Shown one piece after another: positions 1-8,622 of a stretch of 64,000 nucleotides of DNA; within the stretch, counting starts at the first letter, position 1, and every line of letters begins with the position of its first letter. Both the position numbers and the translations under genes were made by a program. The notes beneath the pieces were generated by a model. That model had not been told where the DNA came from. It saw only the letters and a list, made by a program, of their open reading frames with translations, and did not search any database. Source of the DNA: Paenibacillus sp. FSL R5-0490 (GTDB lineage: Bacteria > Bacillota > Bacilli > Bacillales > Cytobacillaceae); NCBI RefSeq assembly GCF_001956215.1, contig NZ_MRTQ01000001.1, forward strand, positions 328,808 through 392,807. Reading direction: 5' to 3'.

Positions 1-411
1 CTGACTGATATCCGAATGCCTTTTGAACCGGGCGTTATATCAGGAAAGATTGTCTATTTATCCGGGCAAACACCCAGAGTCAATGGTCTTCAAAAGTATA
101 CCGGAATTGTCGGGGCAGGCATTTCGATCGAAGAAGCAAAGGATGCGGCACGAATTTGTACGCTGAATTTGCTGGCAGCCCTTAAAGGAATAATTGGAGA
201 TTTAAATAAAGTGAAAAGAATCATCAAAATGGATGGATATGTTGCCTCAACAAGTGACTTTAAATATCATCCAATCGTCATAAATGCAGCATCAGAACTG
301 CTGCATGATATTTTCGGCAAGGAAAATGGACACGCACGTAAAGCAGTGGGTCTGGCTTCACTGCCAGGCGGGGCTCCTGTAGAAATTGAAATGATAGTTG
401 AAATAGAATAA
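1..411 (+). CDS. RidA/YjgF-family protein, 5' partial
   Basis: The reading frame is open to the left window edge, so the true start lies upstream; the first visible ATG is at 16. The core (SGQTPRV, then GIVGAGISIEEAKDAAR, then HARKAVGLASLPGGAPVEIE at the C-terminus) is typical of the RidA/YER057c/UK114 family, in the subgroup ending with the HARxAVG..LP...VE signature. Members deaminate reactive enamines/imines or have unknown roles; the substrate here cannot be told. About 20 N-terminal residues are probably missing compared with full-length relatives of roughly 150 aa. A terminator follows directly. Confidence 0.85.
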   Translation: MTDIRMPFEPGVISGKIVYLSGQTPRVNGLQKYTGIVGAGISIEEAKDAARICTLNLLAALKGIIGDLNKVKRIIKMDGYVASTSDFKYHPIVINAASELLHDIFGKENGHARKAVGLASLPGGAPVEIEMIVEIE

Positions 412-425
412 ATTCCAGATAAGGG

Positions 426-450
426 CTGCTCAATTTAGAGCAGTTTTTTA
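426..450 (+). terminator. Rho-independent terminator after RidA-like gene
   Basis: Six-base stem CTGCTC/GAGCAG with a six-base loop, followed by a run of six T. Confidence 0.8.
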
Positions 451-528
451 TGTTTTAAAAAACTAATTTCATAGATTCCATGTCATGGTAAAATGATTGA
501 GGATATTGAAGATAAGAAGGAGGGTACT

Positions 529-1896
529 ATGAAAAGAGCATTACTGTTAATCGTAATCATTATTCTTTCTGCAGTTTTTCTTTCTGCGTGCAGTTCAGCT
601 GAAGAGAATAAGGACGATAAAATGGAGTCTGATCAAAAGAAATCAGCTGAAAATGTCGAAGGTGCTGTGGAAGAAGATTCACAGAAAACTGTAAAAAACT
701 TTCCTTCTGTTCCTAAGTCTTTCAAAGAATCTGCTGAGTATGACATGACTGGAGAATTTGCAGGAGAAGAGTTTTCAGAAGAGGCAAAAAATAAGCTTAA
801 TGAGCTTCCTAAAATTAATAAGAATTCTTCAGAGGCAGAAATTGAGGCAATGGAACAGGAAATATTTGCGCTGTTTAAAGAAAATCTTAGTTTGCCTCAT
901 GTGCCAATTGACCAATGGGAAGCAATGAAGTTTGCTGATCCAAGTGCCGGGGAGGAAGGTCTGCAGGTTAAGGAAAATTACAATGTGGCTATATTGCTGG
1001 ATTCCAGCGGAAGCATGGGTGCGCTCGAGAACGGGCGGACTAGAATGGATTTAGCCAAAGAGGCTATTCAGCAATTTGTTGAGAGTTTGCCGCAAAAAGC
1101 TAATGTCTCTCTCAGTGTTTATGGACATGTGGGCACAGGTCAGGAAAAGGATAAAGAAAAGTCCTGCAGAAAGGTTGAAGAAGTTTATCCGCTTTCAGCT
1201 TATGAACCTTCTGCATTTACAAGCTCATTAAATCAGTTTAAGCCTGCAGGCTGGACACCTATGGCTAAAGCTGTCGAGCAGGTGATGAAGGATTTAAAGG
1301 ATAAGGATGGAGAGAAGAATACCAACATAATCTATTTAGTCAGCGACGGGATTGAAACATGCGGTGGAGATCCAGTTAAAGCAATGGAAAGCCTTGGTGC
1401 CTCCAATCTCAAGCCCGTTGTCAATATCATTGGCTACCAGGTAGACAATGATGGCCTTAGTCAATTAAAGGAAATGGCAAAGGCCGCCAATGGCCAGTTT
1501 GTGAACGTTCAGAATCAGCAGGATCTAAAATCTGAATTTAACAGGACAGCTGAAATGGCTAAAGTGTGGTCTGAATGGCATGAAGATGCCAATGCAGCCA
1601 TTAACAATCTGTTTAACACTGTTCAATCACAGCTGAACGAATGGCATAAGACAGAGCAGGAAAAAATGAACAGGGAACATAAAAATCTCCAATCAGCGGT
1701 AAATTATTTGAATGATCAAGAGAAAATTGATACAGATGTCTTCTTAAGATATGATGATCATTTCCGGGATTATTTTTTGACAGTGGATCAGGAAGCGCGT
1801 GATTTATTCCTAGAGCTCGATAGCCTAAATCGCGACTCGTTCCTTGATAATTGGGATGAGATAACAGATCGATTTTTAGAAAATGTAAATAAGTAA
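529..1896 (+). CDS. VWA-domain lipoprotein
   Basis: The start at 529 is chosen over an in-frame ATG at 493 because AAGGAGGG lies at 517-524 and the protein then begins with a lipoprotein signal peptide (MKRALLLIVIIILSAVFLSAC; lipobox LSAC, residues 20-23). A Glu/Lys-rich linker follows, then a von Willebrand factor A domain from about residue 150: the metal-ion site DSSGSMG is at about 158-164, with a conserved TP (TPMAKAV) and SDGIETC further on. The C-terminal 110 residues are charged and probably helical. It resembles B. subtilis YwmC/YwmD but is about twice as long. It is expected on the outer face of the membrane; ligand unknown. Single-gene unit between two terminators. Confidence 0.85.
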   Translation: MKRALLLIVIIILSAVFLSACSSAEENKDDKMESDQKKSAENVEGAVEEDSQKTVKNFPSVPKSFKESAEYDMTGEFAGEEFSEEAKNKLNELPKINKNSSEAEIEAMEQEIFALFKENLSLPHVPIDQWEAMKFADPSAGEEGLQVKENYNVAILLDSSGSMGALENGRTRMDLAKEAIQQFVESLPQKANVSLSVYGHVGTGQEKDKEKSCRKVEEVYPLSAYEPSAFTSSLNQFKPAGWTPMAKAVEQVMKDLKDKDGEKNTNIIYLVSDGIETCGGDPVKAMESLGASNLKPVVNIIGYQVDNDGLSQLKEMAKAANGQFVNVQNQQDLKSEFNRTAEMAKVWSEWHEDANAAINNLFNTVQSQLNEWHKTEQEKMNREHKNLQSAVNYLNDQEKIDTDVFLRYDDHFRDYFLTVDQEARDLFLELDSLNRDSFLDNWDEITDRFLENVNK

Positions 1897-1905
1897 ATTT
1901 ATAAA

Positions 1906-1942
1906 GAGTCTGCTCAAAAAGTATTGTGGAGCAGGCTTTTTC
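1906..1942 (+). terminator. Rho-independent terminator
   Basis: Stem GTCTGCTC/GAGCAGGC (one G-T pair) followed by TTTTT. Confidence 0.75.
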
Positions 1943-2028
1943 TGTACATAGGACTAAAAAAGGATTTTCTTAACTTTTAGCGAATTAAAGAATAACAGAA
2001 TCTTTCAACTCTCTTCCAGGAGGCTATC

Positions 2029-2790
2029 ATGAACAATTTTTCTGTTAATCTATCAACCGTTTTTACAGAAGTTCCTTTTTTAGACCGTTTCAAAAAAGCC
2101 CGCGAAGCTGGTTTTGATCTAGTAGAATGCCAATTTCCATATGCTTATACAATAGAAGATATAAGAAATAAGCTTGAGCGCAATGAATTATCAATGGTTT
2201 TAATAAACCTGCCTCCCGGTCATTGGGAAGAAGGGGACAGGGGACTTGCTGCAGACCCCAATCGCAGAGAAGAATTCAGAAAATCAGTTGAAATCGGGAT
2301 TGGTTATGCGAAAGGCCTTGGAGTAAAACAGATTCATTGCATGGCAGGAATACACCCGGATCATAACCGTCATGTCTTAATTGAGAATCTCTATTTTGCG
2401 GGCAATGCTATGTCTGAACACGGAATTAACTTATTAATTGAACCAATCAATCCATTCGACATACCTGGCTATTTCTTAAAAGATATCCAGCAGGCAGAAG
2501 AGATAATCAATAGTGTCGGTTTGCCGAATGTGAAGCTTCAATTCGACTTTTACCATATTGAAAGAATACATGGCCAAGCTCTTTCTTTTTTTCAAAAATA
2601 TGCTGAGCTGGTTTCACATGTACAGATTGCAGACTCTCCGGGCAGACATGAGCCGGGGACGGGGGAAATGAACTATAAAGAGATCCTCCTATATTTGCAG
2701 AAACACTATAAAGGCAGTATTGGCCTTGAATATAATCCGCAAGGCAGAAGCGCTGAGAGCTTTGCTTGGGTGAAAGAGGTGACCTCATGA
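2029..2790 (+). CDS. hyi: Hydroxypyruvate isomerase-like TIM-barrel protein
   Basis: 253 aa, the usual length for hydroxypyruvate isomerase. It begins with VNLSTVFTEVPFLDRF and carries the sugar-isomerase-like (AP endonuclease 2 fold) metal-ligand segments: LIEPINPFDIPGYF (Glu), LQFDFYHIER (Asp, His), HVQIADSPGRHEPGTGEMNY and GLEYNP (final Glu). The predicted reaction is interconversion of hydroxypyruvate and tartronate semialdehyde. AGGAGG lies 5 bases before the ATG. The stop overlaps the ATG of the next gene (ATGA), a tartronate-semialdehyde-reductase-like dehydrogenase, so the two probably form one glyoxylate/glycerate route. No glyoxylate carboligase is present nearby, so the physiological substrate remains uncertain. 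Confidence 0.85.
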   Translation: MNNFSVNLSTVFTEVPFLDRFKKAREAGFDLVECQFPYAYTIEDIRNKLERNELSMVLINLPPGHWEEGDRGLAADPNRREEFRKSVEIGIGYAKGLGVKQIHCMAGIHPDHNRHVLIENLYFAGNAMSEHGINLLIEPINPFDIPGYFLKDIQQAEEIINSVGLPNVKLQFDFYHIERIHGQALSFFQKYAELVSHVQIADSPGRHEPGTGEMNYKEILLYLQKHYKGSIGLEYNPQGRSAESFAWVKEVTS

Positions 2791-3683
2791 AGATCGGGTT
2801 TATTGGAACAGGCGTGATGGGCTCCAGAATGGCCCAGCGGCTATTAGGCCATGGTTTTCAAGTAGCAGTACATAACCGGACATTCCAAAAAGTGCAGCCG
2901 CTCATTGAAAATGGAGCGATCTATGAAGAAACAGTAAGTGAGCTTTCCAATCAATGTGAAATTATATGCACGTGTCTTTCGATGCCTCAGGATGTTATGA
3001 CCGTTTATATGAATAAAGAAGGAATCATTGACAATGCCAAGCCCGGAACGATATGCATTGACTTTACTTCTGTAGGGGCTGATACTAGTAAAAATATCTA
3101 TGGGATGGCAGGTGCAAACGAAATCAGTTATCTTGACTGTCCTGTCAGCGGCGGACCTGAAGGGGCCGAAAGCGGCACTTTAACGATCATGGCTGGCGGG
3201 GAGGAAAAGGCCTTTCAGAAAGTTAAGCCGGTACTTGATGTGCTCGGTGAAACTATAGAATATATGGGACCTTCGGGGTCAGGCAGCATTGCCAAGCTGA
3301 TTAATCAGTATCTTGTTGCTGTCCACTCGCTGGCTGCCTCGGAGGCAATGGTAACCGGAGCTGCATATGGACTGGAATCTGAACAGCTATTAAAAGTCCT
3401 GAAAGCAAGCTATGGCGACAGCAAGATCCTTCGCAGGCATATGGAACAATACGTATTACCCCGCCATTTCACACCAGGAGGGGCAGTCAAGTATGTACAT
3501 AAAGACGTCCGGCTTGCAAACAAGCTATTGCAGGAAGCCGGCCTTACTCAATTTACCGGGCAGATGGCCGAAAAAGCATTCCAAACAGCAGCAGAGAAAG
3601 AACTAAGCGAGCAGGATATGTCAGCAGTGATAAAGATTTTCGAGGAAGAGACGGGCACTGTTGTGAAGAAGAAAGATAAATGA
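2787..3683 (+). CDS. NAD(P)-dependent 2-hydroxyacid dehydrogenase (tartronate semialdehyde reductase-like)
   Basis: 298 aa. The start at 2787 is preferred over ATG 2766 because AAAGAGGTGA precedes it and the protein then starts at the dinucleotide fold, MKIGFIGTGVMGSRMA (GxGxMG). The 3-hydroxyisobutyrate dehydrogenase family substrate signature LDCPVSGGPEGAESGTL is at about residue 118, and the catalytic lysine sits in SIAKLINQ at about 170. Likely reaction: tartronate semialdehyde to glycerate, suggested by ATGA coupling with the hyi-like gene; 3-hydroxyisobutyrate or succinic semialdehyde are alternatives that sequence alone does not exclude. Confidence 0.85.
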   Translation: MKIGFIGTGVMGSRMAQRLLGHGFQVAVHNRTFQKVQPLIENGAIYEETVSELSNQCEIICTCLSMPQDVMTVYMNKEGIIDNAKPGTICIDFTSVGADTSKNIYGMAGANEISYLDCPVSGGPEGAESGTLTIMAGGEEKAFQKVKPVLDVLGETIEYMGPSGSGSIAKLINQYLVAVHSLAASEAMVTGAAYGLESEQLLKVLKASYGDSKILRRHMEQYVLPRHFTPGGAVKYVHKDVRLANKLLQEAGLTQFTGQMAEKAFQTAAEKELSEQDMSAVIKIFEEETGTVVKKKDK

Positions 3684-3717
3684 GCGGGTGCAGAAATGCG
3701 TCCGTTTTTTTTTTCTT
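3684..3717 (+). terminator. Rho-independent terminator
   Basis: Short stem CGGGTGCA/TGCGTCCG (one G-T pair, three-base loop) followed by a long T run. Confidence 0.7.
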
Positions 3718-3838
3718 AATAGCTTTAGGGCAGTCATTTTCCGGCAAATTCAAGTAAGGAGTTTTTTTATTAAAAATATCAGTATTTTCTGCTATAATAA
3801 TAATCTGAAATAATAATAGAGAAACCAGGAGAGCAGCA

Positions 3839-4513
3839 ATGAAGCGCAAAAAAAGCAAAAAGCGTACAAGACGCAGTTCAAATATAGCCTTACTGTTATT
3901 TTTTATAGTTTTGAGTTTGGTCTTATTTGACCAATTCAAACAGCTGAATTTAAAGGAAACTGCAGTTTCTTTTCTGCCAAATATGGTATCTAAAGATGTC
4001 CAGAATTACACGCCTTTACTCGAAAAAGAATTGAAAGAGGTCAATCTCGAAGAATACACGCTCGTTCTGGCTGCAATCATGCAGCAGGAAAGCAAAGGGA
4101 AGGGCGGGGACCCGATGCAGGCTTCTGAATCAGCAGGATTGCCCCCAAATTCCATCCAGGATCAGGAACAGAGCATTAAGCAGGGTGTTAAACACTTTCA
4201 GAAAGCATTAAATTATGGCAATCAAAAAAATGTAGACTTCCCTGCCGTTATCCAGGCTTATAACATGGGAATCGGATATATTGACTTTGTCGCTGAACAG
4301 GGCGGAAAACACAGTGAAGAAATCGCAAAGCAATTCTCGCTGAAACAGGCAGAAAAGAATCCGGAACTTTATGATTGCGGAGGGGATAAGAACAATTTCC
4401 GCTATCCATACTGTTATGGTGATTTTTCCTATACTACGAAGGTAACAAAGAACATTGAGGTTCTCACAGCAAGCAGCACAGGAAAAACCGGAGAATCTAA
4501 ATCAGTTTGGTAA
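3839..4513 (+). CDS. Lysozyme-family (CwlT-like) transglycosylase/muramidase, membrane anchored
   Basis: 224 aa. A very basic N-terminus (MKRKKSKKRTRRSS) is followed by one membrane segment (about residues 15-32) and an extracellular lysozyme-like domain. ILAAIMQQESKGKG contains the catalytic-type glutamate; DPMQASES, QAYNMGIGYI and the late Tyr/Cys-containing GDFSYTTKV follow the pattern of the bacteriophage-T4-like lysozyme domain of CwlT-type proteins. It lacks the NlpC/P60 domain of full CwlT, so it is a single-domain relative. GGAGAG precedes the ATG. Expected to cut the peptidoglycan glycan strand; no conjugation genes are nearby. Confidence 0.75.
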   Translation: MKRKKSKKRTRRSSNIALLLFFIVLSLVLFDQFKQLNLKETAVSFLPNMVSKDVQNYTPLLEKELKEVNLEEYTLVLAAIMQQESKGKGGDPMQASESAGLPPNSIQDQEQSIKQGVKHFQKALNYGNQKNVDFPAVIQAYNMGIGYIDFVAEQGGKHSEEIAKQFSLKQAEKNPELYDCGGDKNNFRYPYCYGDFSYTTKVTKNIEVLTASSTGKTGESKSVW

Positions 4514-4535
4514 CAAAACATAATAAAATTATGGT

Positions 4536-4577
4536 AAACAACAAACCGCACTTCACTTACAGTGCGGTTTGTTGTTT
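4536..4577. terminator. Bidirectional terminator, 17-bp perfect stem
   Basis: Arms 4536-4552 and 4561-4577 are perfectly complementary with an 8-base loop, bounded by A/T runs. It serves the convergent lysozyme-like (+) and serine hydrolase (-) genes. The TAA stop of the minus-strand gene lies inside the loop. Confidence 0.9.
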
Positions 4578-5843
4578 TAGAATATGCGTTTTTCCATATA
4601 CATCTACAAACTCGAGACAGTGACCCTTCAAATCAAACGTAAAATCCTCGTACACCAATTCTGATTTGAAAATAGCTTTGTCATCTGCAAGGCTAAAAGG
4701 CTTTAATTCATATTTGTATAGTGCCCCATATTTCTTTGGCATAGTCACAAACAATTTATTTTTTTCCCAATGGACTTCAGAATATAGTTCATTAGATTTG
4801 TATTCGCCAATCAGAATTTCCCAAGGGAAAGAGGTTATTGAAGGTACAAACCTTTCGGGTATGCGAACTTCCTTATTTAATATGATTTTGGATATATCCT
4901 CACATATTTTGTCCGCTGGAGTGATATTAACATTACTCAACACGATAATGGTCAGATCCTCTTTAAAGTTCATCAACAGTTCGTTTGTAAAGCCATTAAT
5001 GTCCCCAGAGTGTCTGGCTGTCTCCGAATTGCCGCTAATAAACCAGCCATAGCCATATCCCCCATAGCTGGCTGTAAACATTTTTGAGGTCATGCTTTTG
5101 TTTAGCAGTACGCCATTCCGCAAACTTTCTGTCCACGTGTATAGATCCTCGGCTGTGCTGTACATACCATATGCTCCCTGCGGGATGCTCATATCGACAA
5201 ATTCTGTGTTAATTACCTCTTCCCAGACCGAATGACCGCTGGCCAAGTCCTTTACAATCTTGCGGCCATTATCAATTCCTGTATTTTTTAGTTGAAGTGG
5301 TTTAAAAATATTCTCCAGGAGGAATTGTTCATAGGGTACACCTGAAACGATTTCAATTAAAGCAGTCAGGAGCAGATAGCCTGCATTACTATATTGCATG
5401 TCTTTACCGGGCTTAAATTGCAGCGGCCTGTTTTTAATCCAATTGACGGATTGTTTCAGGCTGGAAGGAAGACGCATATATTTCTCCCAGTATTCAGAAG
5501 AGAAAGTGAAATCAGCCACACCTGAAGAATGGCTTAATAAATGGTGGATGGTCACACCGTTTGCAGAAGGAAAATTGTTAATATATGCATTAATCTTGTC
5601 GGAAAGATTCAGTCTCCCATGCTGGTGAAGCAAAAGGACAGCTGCGGCGGTAAATGACTTTGTTAAAGAGCCAATCCTGAATCTGGTAACAGACGTGTTT
5701 TCAATGGCATATTGATAGCTTGATAGTCCATATCCTTTATTCAGAATGACTTCTCCTTTATGTGCGGCAAGTACCGATCCATTAAAATAATTGCCCTCGG
5801 CGAGAATGTCCATATACTCATTAATTTGCTGTTTCTTGTCCAT
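4557..5843 (-). CDS. Serine hydrolase, class C beta-lactamase/PBP4*-like
   Basis: 428 aa from the ATG at 5843, which has AGGCGG upstream; the open frame continues to 5972 but no ribosome site supports earlier starts. Catalytic motifs of the beta-lactamase class C/PbpE family are visible: SLTK (SxxK) after FRIGSLTKSFTAAAV, YSNAGY (YxN), and HSGDINGF near the third motif. HHLLSHSSGVADF is typical of the family. No signal peptide or membrane segment is visible, so it may be cytoplasmic or non-classically exported. The role could be D-amino acid peptidase or esterase. The last codons form part of the terminator stem. Confidence 0.8.
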   Translation of the reverse strand: MDKKQQINEYMDILAEGNYFNGSVLAAHKGEVILNKGYGLSSYQYAIENTSVTRFRIGSLTKSFTAAAVLLLHQHGRLNLSDKINAYINNFPSANGVTIHHLLSHSSGVADFTFSSEYWEKYMRLPSSLKQSVNWIKNRPLQFKPGKDMQYSNAGYLLLTALIEIVSGVPYEQFLLENIFKPLQLKNTGIDNGRKIVKDLASGHSVWEEVINTEFVDMSIPQGAYGMYSTAEDLYTWTESLRNGVLLNKSMTSKMFTASYGGYGYGWFISGNSETARHSGDINGFTNELLMNFKEDLTIIVLSNVNITPADKICEDISKIILNKEVRIPERFVPSITSFPWEILIGEYKSNELYSEVHWEKNKLFVTMPKKYGALYKYELKPFSLADDKAIFKSELVYEDFTFDLKGHCLEFVDVYGKTHILKQQTAL

Positions 5844-6262
5844 AAAATCTTCCGCCTTTATGTATAATTGATTACCATTCTTCATATATATTGGCTGTTG
5901 TCTGATTTTTCTCCTTCCCTGGAAAATTATAGATTCATAAGTTTTTACATAAAAAGTGAAACCATTTTGCATTTCATTCGTCTAAATAGACGTGCCGCAT
6001 TTATTAATGTGCAATATTCAGCTTAGGCTGTAATCAGGGCAGGTACCTAATTTTTGTTAATTTTTGTTAAAAGAACAGTTTATCTGGACATGCTTGACAT
6101 TTTGTTAAATGCGAGTATAGTTATATTCTTGTGCAGTGCTTTTTTGACTGTTCATAGATTATTAATATTTATCAGGTAAACTAATAATTAGGCTGATTTC
6201 CAGCTTTAAATTTTAAAATTACTAGCGAAATATGTTACAATAATGTGCTAGAAGGCAGGTGT
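5844..6262. other. Intergenic region with promoters for the flanking divergent genes
   Basis: AT-rich 419-base gap without a credible gene. Besides the promoter annotated at 6094-6121, there is an extended -10 (TGTTACAAT, 6233-6241) just ahead of the LtaS-like gene, too close to its ribosome site to be the main start, and a direct repeat of TTTTTGTTAA near 6052-6070. Confidence 0.4.
6094..6121 (+). promoter_or_regulatory. Sigma-A-type promoter for the LtaS-like gene
   Basis: TTGACA (6094-6099), 16-base spacer, TATAGT (6116-6121). The resulting leader is about 135 bases. Confidence 0.6.
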
Positions 6263-8266
6263 ATGATTTTGAATACTTTACTTCATAAAAGTCAGGATAT
6301 ATTGAATAAATATATAGGCTTTTTCTTTTTAGCAGTATTTCTGCTCTGGATGAAAACGTATATTACTCAAATGACACAATTTAATTTAGGCATTGAAAGT
6401 GCCTTGCAGCAGTTCCTCTTATTCATTAACCCGCTGGGATCTTCACTGCTGTTTTTAGGAATTGCATTCTTTTTTAAAGGCAGAAGAAAATATATCGCTT
6501 TGATGGTTATGTATTTCTTCCTGTCGTTCCTGCTGTTTGCAAATGCAGTGTACTACCGTTTCTTTAATGACTTTATTACACTGCCGACATTGACGCAGAC
6601 ACAGAACTTCGGTGATGTCAGCGGAAGCATCAGCTCACTATTACAGCCAACTGATATCTTTTTCTTCCTTGATTTCATCGTTCTTGCCGGCTTGCTTATT
6701 TTTAAAGCCGTTAAAATCGAAACAAAGGATTTGACTCGCCGCAGATCAGCAGCTTTAATTTATGCGTCGCTTGCCATTTCCTTTGCAAATCTGGGCCTGG
6801 CTGAAACAGACCGCCCTGAGCTTTTGACAAGAGGTTTTGACCGTAACTATATTGTGAAATATTTAGGCATGTACAATTATACGATCTATGATGCAGTGCA
6901 AAGCACAAAGGCCTCTGCACAAAGAGTTATGGCGGATAGCAGTGATACAACCGAAGTCATTAACTTTACGAAATCGAATTATGCTGAGCCAAATCCGAAG
7001 TATTTTGGAAAAGCCGAAGGCATGAATGTAATCTACCTTCATCTTGAATCCATTCAGACATTCTTAATGAATTATGAACTGCATGGTGAAGAAGTAACAC
7101 CATTCCTGAACTCGCTGATAGAAGAAGAAAATACAACGTATTTTGATAACTTCTTCCACCAGACTGCACAAGGGAAAACAGCAGATGCTGAGTTTATCCT
7201 TGAGAACTCCCTATATGGGCTGCCGCAGGGTTCTGCCTTTACAACAAAAGGCATGAACACCTACAATGCAGCACCGGCAATTCTGAAGGATAAAGGATAT
7301 ACTTCTGCAGTATTCCACGGCAACTCCGGAAGCTTCTGGAACCGTAACGAAATTTATAAATCGTTTGGATATGATAACTTTTTTGATGCAGATTATTTTG
7401 ATTTAAAACCTGAAAACATGGCTGACTACGGTCTAATGGATAAGCCGTTCTTTGAACAATCCATGCCGTATCTAAAGTCGCTGAAGCAGCCGTTCTATTC
7501 TAAATTCATTACTGTGTCCCATCACTATCCGTATCATATGGATCAGGAAATGGCGACAATTGAGCCTCATACTACAGGGGACAAATCAGTTGATAACTAC
7601 TTCCAGACAGCCCGTTATGCTGACGAAGCGCTTAAACAGTTCTTTGAACAGCTGAAGGCTTCCGGCCTGTATGAGAACTCAGTCATTGTCATGTATGGTG
7701 ACCATTATGGAATTTCCAAGAACCACAATAAAGCAATGGAAAAAGTGCTTGGCAAGGAAATTGCACCATTTGATAGTGCCGGTCTGCAGCGTGTGCCTCT
7801 ATTCATCCGCGTACCTGGCATGGAAGGCGGAGTAAACCATGAATTCGGCGGTCAGATCGACCTGATGCCAACACTGATGCACTTGCTTGGCATTGATACT
7901 AAACAGTATCTGCAATTCGGTACAGACTTATTATCAGAAAATCATGATGACCTTGTGCCTTTCCGTAACGGAGACTTCATGAGTCCAACCATTTCATCTG
8001 TTGACGGCAAGTTCTATGACTCAACAACTGGTGAGCTGCTGGATGAAAACCGTTTTGAAGAAGCGAAAAAACTTCAGGAAAGTGCGGAGCAGAAATTGGC
8101 TCTATCCGATAAAGTGGTAAACGGAGACCTTCTCCGCTTCTACACTCCGGAAAACTTTGAACCGGTTGACCGTTCAAAATACGATTACAAAGCAGAAAAT
8201 AATGGTGTAATCAAGAAGAACGAAGAAGCTGAAGAAACCTCTGAAACTGAACCAGCTGATAAATAA
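6263..8266 (+). CDS. Lipoteichoic acid synthase family protein (LtaS-like)
   Basis: 667 aa from the ATG at 6263 (AGGCAGG upstream; an in-frame GTG at 6245 has no site). About five N-terminal membrane segments occupy the first 200 residues. An extracellular sulfatase-fold domain follows, with the nucleophilic threonine in QGKTADAEF (about residue 306), VFHGNSGSFWNR, and the metal ligands in YGDHYGISKNHN. A signal-peptidase-like site (STKASAQ) lies between membrane and catalytic parts, as in LtaS proteins that are cleaved. Predicted reaction: glycerolphosphate transfer from phosphatidylglycerol to build lipoteichoic acid. Bacillaceae usually carry several paralogues (LtaS, YfnI, YqgS, YvgJ); which one this is cannot be fixed here. 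Confidence 0.92.
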   Translation: MILNTLLHKSQDILNKYIGFFFLAVFLLWMKTYITQMTQFNLGIESALQQFLLFINPLGSSLLFLGIAFFFKGRRKYIALMVMYFFLSFLLFANAVYYRFFNDFITLPTLTQTQNFGDVSGSISSLLQPTDIFFFLDFIVLAGLLIFKAVKIETKDLTRRRSAALIYASLAISFANLGLAETDRPELLTRGFDRNYIVKYLGMYNYTIYDAVQSTKASAQRVMADSSDTTEVINFTKSNYAEPNPKYFGKAEGMNVIYLHLESIQTFLMNYELHGEEVTPFLNSLIEEENTTYFDNFFHQTAQGKTADAEFILENSLYGLPQGSAFTTKGMNTYNAAPAILKDKGYTSAVFHGNSGSFWNRNEIYKSFGYDNFFDADYFDLKPENMADYGLMDKPFFEQSMPYLKSLKQPFYSKFITVSHHYPYHMDQEMATIEPHTTGDKSVDNYFQTARYADEALKQFFEQLKASGLYENSVIVMYGDHYGISKNHNKAMEKVLGKEIAPFDSAGLQRVPLFIRVPGMEGGVNHEFGGQIDLMPTLMHLLGIDTKQYLQFGTDLLSENHDDLVPFRNGDFMSPTISSVDGKFYDSTTGELLDENRFEEAKKLQESAEQKLALSDKVVNGDLLRFYTPENFEPVDRSKYDYKAENNGVIKKNEEAEETSETEPADK

Positions 8267-8271
8267 ATTGA

Positions 8272-8308
8272 AACTGCCTGCGGGAGACCCTGCAGGCAGT
8301 TTTTTTTA
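8272..8308 (+). terminator. Strong Rho-independent terminator
   Basis: AACTGCCTGCGGG pairs with CCCTGCAGGCAGTT (one bulge, three-base loop), then eight T. Confidence 0.9.
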
Positions 8309-8365
8309 TTGTTTAGGAAACTATAAAATCGCCGCTTGTTTATAACTTTGTGCATAAGTTTATCT

Positions 8366-8488
8366 ACGTCTAGCTCCAGCGCCTACCCCCTCGAGGTCAC
8401 AAGCCAATCTGCCCAGAAAGGTAAAGGACACCTTTCCGTGCAGCTCGTCTTGTGCTTGTCGGGGGTGAGCAAGGCGCTTGCGCTTTTG
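8366..8488. repeat. Intergenic imperfect hairpin repeat element
   Basis: A GC-rich 120-base block in an AT-rich gap. The left end CCAGCGCCTACCCCCTCGAG and the reverse complement of the right end (AGCGCAAGCGCCTTGCTCAC) form a long imperfect inverted repeat, and GAAAGGT...ACACCTTTC forms an inner hairpin. Elements with the same TAGCTCCAGCGCCTA...GAGCAAGGCGCTTGCGCTTT ends are, as I recall, dispersed in intergenic regions of several Bacillus-type genomes; that is memory, not a search. No coding potential is apparent. Confidence 0.6.
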
Positions 8489-8622
8489 TTATGGTACTGG
8501 CAGTGTTTCTTTTAGTCCAAAAAAATAAAACTAATATGCGGTAATTTAGATGCAGCCTCTGTTTTAATGTAATGATTATTTTATAATGAAATAAAAAGAA
8601 ATACATACCGAGGGGGAGTAAG

